From an uncultured Muribaculaceae bacterium (GTDB lineage: Bacteria; Bacteroidota; Bacteroidia; Bacteroidales; Muribaculaceae), in assembly GCA_947173755.1 (NCBI GenBank), contig CAMWGM010000105.1:1-5864 (forward strand): a stretch of DNA of 5,864 nucleotides. Reading direction: 5' to 3'. The notes under the pieces are model-generated. The model was not told the origin of the DNA. It was given only the letters and a program-made list of their open reading frames with translations, and searched no databases. How positions within the stretch are numbered: the stretch's first letter is position 1; each line of letters starts with the position of its first letter. Below, one piece after another: positions 4,131 through 5,864 of the stretch. Both the position numbers and the translations under genes were made by a program.

Positions 4131-5864
4131 ATGAAACCAAACTTACTCCTGTTCGGAACGCTTCTCTGCGTCGCAGGCAGTATCTCCGCAGCCGAGGACA
4201 TCGTTGTGACCCCGGCCGCCGGCACTGATATTGCCGCAGCGATAGAGACTGCTTCTACCGGAAAAGAGGTAGGCGGCATCACTATCAATCTTGCAGATAG
4301 TGCGTCCTACACACTGTCTGCTTCGATCGTCGCTCCCGGATCGCTGGCAATCAACGGCAATGGCTCGACCATTGATGCCGAGGGTCTCGCCGCTCCCATG
4401 ATCCTGATGGCAGAAACTCCCGCCGTCGAACTGGTCAACAATTTCTATCGCGTTGATTCAGTGACTGTGAGCAACCTCACGGTAAACAATTTGAAGAACT
4501 CGATCTTCTATGACAACGAAAAGCCTTATTGCGTTGTCAACATGGCTTTTGACGCAGTAAACTTCAACCTCCCGACAACCGCTGTTCAGAACGAGGCTCT
4601 CGTGTCGTTCAAGGGTGGTGGCGCTAAAGACTTCACGATCAAGAACTCTACTGTTTATGGCAACGGTGAAATTGCAAAATACTTCATCCGCTATAGCAGC
4701 AATGCCCGTCTGGATCGATATGGTTATGATAAGGATACCGAGTTCCAGACAATGACCTATCTCAACAATACCTTCTATAACCTTCTCAAGTCAGATGGCC
4801 AGTGGGGTAACTACAATGGCATTCAACGTCAGAAATACTCAAAATTTAACATTGAGAATAACATCTGGGTCAATTGCAGTGAGAACATAATTCGCCGGTT
4901 GGTAGGTGGTACTCTCAACCCAGATTCGCCCGTAGAATTCAACTACAATACCTATTATAACAACGGTGCAAACCTCGCATCTTCTGAGGCTTCTTATGAC
5001 AATAGCGGAACCATCCTCACAACAAATCCCTCATTCGTAAATGCTGCCGCTGCCGACTTCACTGTAGGTGCAGCAACCCAGCAGGCTCAGTATAAGACCG
5101 GTGCTCCCAAATGGGTAGCCGAGTTCAGCGGCACACTTCCGACAACCGACATCACGGTCAACATCGCTGCCGGTGACGAGATCGCTGCCAAGATCAAGGC
5201 TGCTGTCGCTGAGAAAGAGAATGCCGGAACACTCGTAGGTTCCACCACAGTGGTTATCGCAGAAAACGCTGAGGTTACGCTCGCTTCGTCGATAGTCGTT
5301 CCCGGTGCGCTCGCTATCCAGGGCAACGGTGCAAAGGTGAACGCTGCAGCGCTAAATGCCCCGATGATCCTCATGAGCGCTCTGCCTTCTGCTCCGGAGG
5401 TTAACTCCTATTATCGTGTTGACTCAGTGACTGTCACCAACCTCACTGTCGACAGCATGAAGAATTCGATCTTCTATGACAACAACGTGAAGTATTGCGT
5501 GGTCAACATGGCCTTCGATACTGTCAACTTCAACCTCCCGACAAGCGATGTAGAGAATGAGGCTCTCATCTCGTTCAAGGCAGGTGGTGCAAAGGACTTC
5601 ACCGTCAAGAACTCCACCATCTACGGTAATGGCGAAGTTGCCAAGTACTTCATCCGTTACAACAACTCGGCCCGTCTTGACCGCTACGGTTATGACAAGG
5701 AGACGGAACTGATGGTCAATACCTATAACAACAATACCTTCTACAATCTGCTCAAGGAGGATGGCCAGTGGGGTAACTACAGCGCCATCGCCGGACAGAA
5801 CTATGTGAAGTTCGACGTCCAGAAGAACATCTGGGTTGACTGCGGTAAGGACATCATCCGTCGC
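4131..5864 (+). CDS. Secreted tandem-repeat beta-helix-like protein (DUF4957/DUF5123-like), 3' end outside window
   Basis: The frame is open for 578 codons from the ATG at 4131 to the window edge without a stop. Residues 1-20 (MKPNLLLFGTLLCVAGSISA) form a signal peptide for general secretion, with likely cleavage after A20. C13 is preceded by Leu-Leu, so it is not a lipobox. The mature part is two tandem units (23-339 and 340 onward). Each has a short N-terminal beta region, a conserved block around KNSIFYDN, YCVVNMAFD and RLDRYGYDK, then coil-like steps such as NNTFYNLL, NNIWVNC and YNTYYNN, which suggest a right-handed parallel beta-helix. Unit 1 ends with TNPSFVNAAAADFTVG and APKW, resembling the end of DUF5123-type domains. 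This fold often binds or cleaves polysaccharide, but I see no identifiable catalytic residues. The cellular site is probably outer surface or extracellular; any sorting tail is beyond the window. Family naming is from memory. Confidence 0.85.
   Translation, partial: MKPNLLLFGTLLCVAGSISAAEDIVVTPAAGTDIAAAIETASTGKEVGGITINLADSASYTLSASIVAPGSLAINGNGSTIDAEGLAAPMILMAETPAVELVNNFYRVDSVTVSNLTVNNLKNSIFYDNEKPYCVVNMAFDAVNFNLPTTAVQNEALVSFKGGGAKDFTIKNSTVYGNGEIAKYFIRYSSNARLDRYGYDKDTEFQTMTYLNNTFYNLLKSDGQWGNYNGIQRQKYSKFNIENNIWVNCSENIIRRLVGGTLNPDSPVEFNYNTYYNNGANLASSEASYDNSGTILTTNPSFVNAAAADFTVGAATQQAQYKTGAPKWVAEFSGTLPTTDITVNIAAGDEIAAKIKAAVAEKENAGTLVGSTTVVIAENAEVTLASSIVVPGALAIQGNGAKVNAAALNAPMILMSALPSAPEVNSYYRVDSVTVTNLTVDSMKNSIFYDNNVKYCVVNMAFDTVNFNLPTSDVENEALISFKAGGAKDFTVKNSTIYGNGEVAKYFIRYNNSARLDRYGYDKETELMVNTYNNNTFYNLLKEDGQWGNYSAIAGQNYVKFDVQKNIWVDCGKDIIRR
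4197..5147 (+). repeat. In-frame tandem unit 1 of the secreted protein
   Basis: Residues 23-339 begin DIVVTPAAGTDIAAAIE. The core at 104-256 aligns without gaps to 426-578 of unit 2, with 111 of 153 residues identical by my count. Conservation is strong at DNA level in places, for example around the codons for NFNLPT. The first ~80 residues and the C-terminal linker have diverged more, with a net 5-residue length change before the core. Confidence 0.85.
5148..5864 (+). repeat. In-frame tandem unit 2 of the secreted protein (incomplete)
   Basis: This unit begins DITVNIAAGDEIAAKIK at residue 340 and repeats the unit 1 order through GQWGNY and KNIWVDC before the window ends. Compared with unit 1 it would continue for roughly another 80 residues. 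Further units may follow. Confidence 0.85.

Noticed and set aside
5087..5374. 95-codon minus-strand open frame, Ala-rich and hydrophobic
   Set aside because: It is a shadow of the secreted protein's reading frame, which is continuous from 4131 to the window end and internally repeated at protein level.

Overview
The window reads as a piece of a Bacteroidales chromosome. The reasons are the TAnnTTTG-type -7 promoter boxes, start codons mostly without Shine-Dalgarno sequences but with A/T-rich leaders, a Bacteroidetes-style Rex, and a secreted repeat protein of the beta-helix kind common in gut Bacteroidales. Muribaculaceae is my guess from overall flavour and cannot be proved here.

Layout. 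Positions 1-690 (minus) hold the first 230 codons of glutamyl-tRNA synthetase (gltX). Positions 691-952 are a divergent control region: a gltX -7 box, a rex -7 box, a Rex-operator-like inverted repeat between them, and a hairpin near the start of each predicted transcript. Positions 953-2109 (plus) hold rex and, joined by an ATGA overlap, a small protein that looks like a shortened fumarylacetoacetate hydrolase (FAH) fold from which the metal ligands have been lost. Positions 2207-3924 (plus) are a visibly lower-GC two-gene cassette: a RecF/OLD-type AAA ATPase and, again with an ATGA overlap, a DUF4276 TOPRIM-like protein. Imperfect ~52-bp direct repeats (about 43 of 52 positions identical) flank the cassette on both sides. 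From 4131 to the window end (plus) runs an open reading frame for a secreted protein with a signal peptide and two tandem ~317-residue beta-helix-like units; its stop codon lies outside the window.

How the parts work together. gltX and rex are housekeeping and redox-regulation genes sharing a divergent control region; the FAH-like protein is probably co-translated with Rex. The ATPase plus TOPRIM-like pair has the architecture of split OLD-like nuclease systems (compare OLD, Gabija, PARIS and AbiL) and is most simply read as an anti-phage module that arrived as a unit between the rex operon and the secreted-protein gene. The component families are known. The less ordinary observations are the flanking repeats, the strong Shine-Dalgarno at the gene junction in a lineage that rarely uses one, the apparent pseudoenzyme next to rex, and the 11-bp bulged hairpin in the rex leader.
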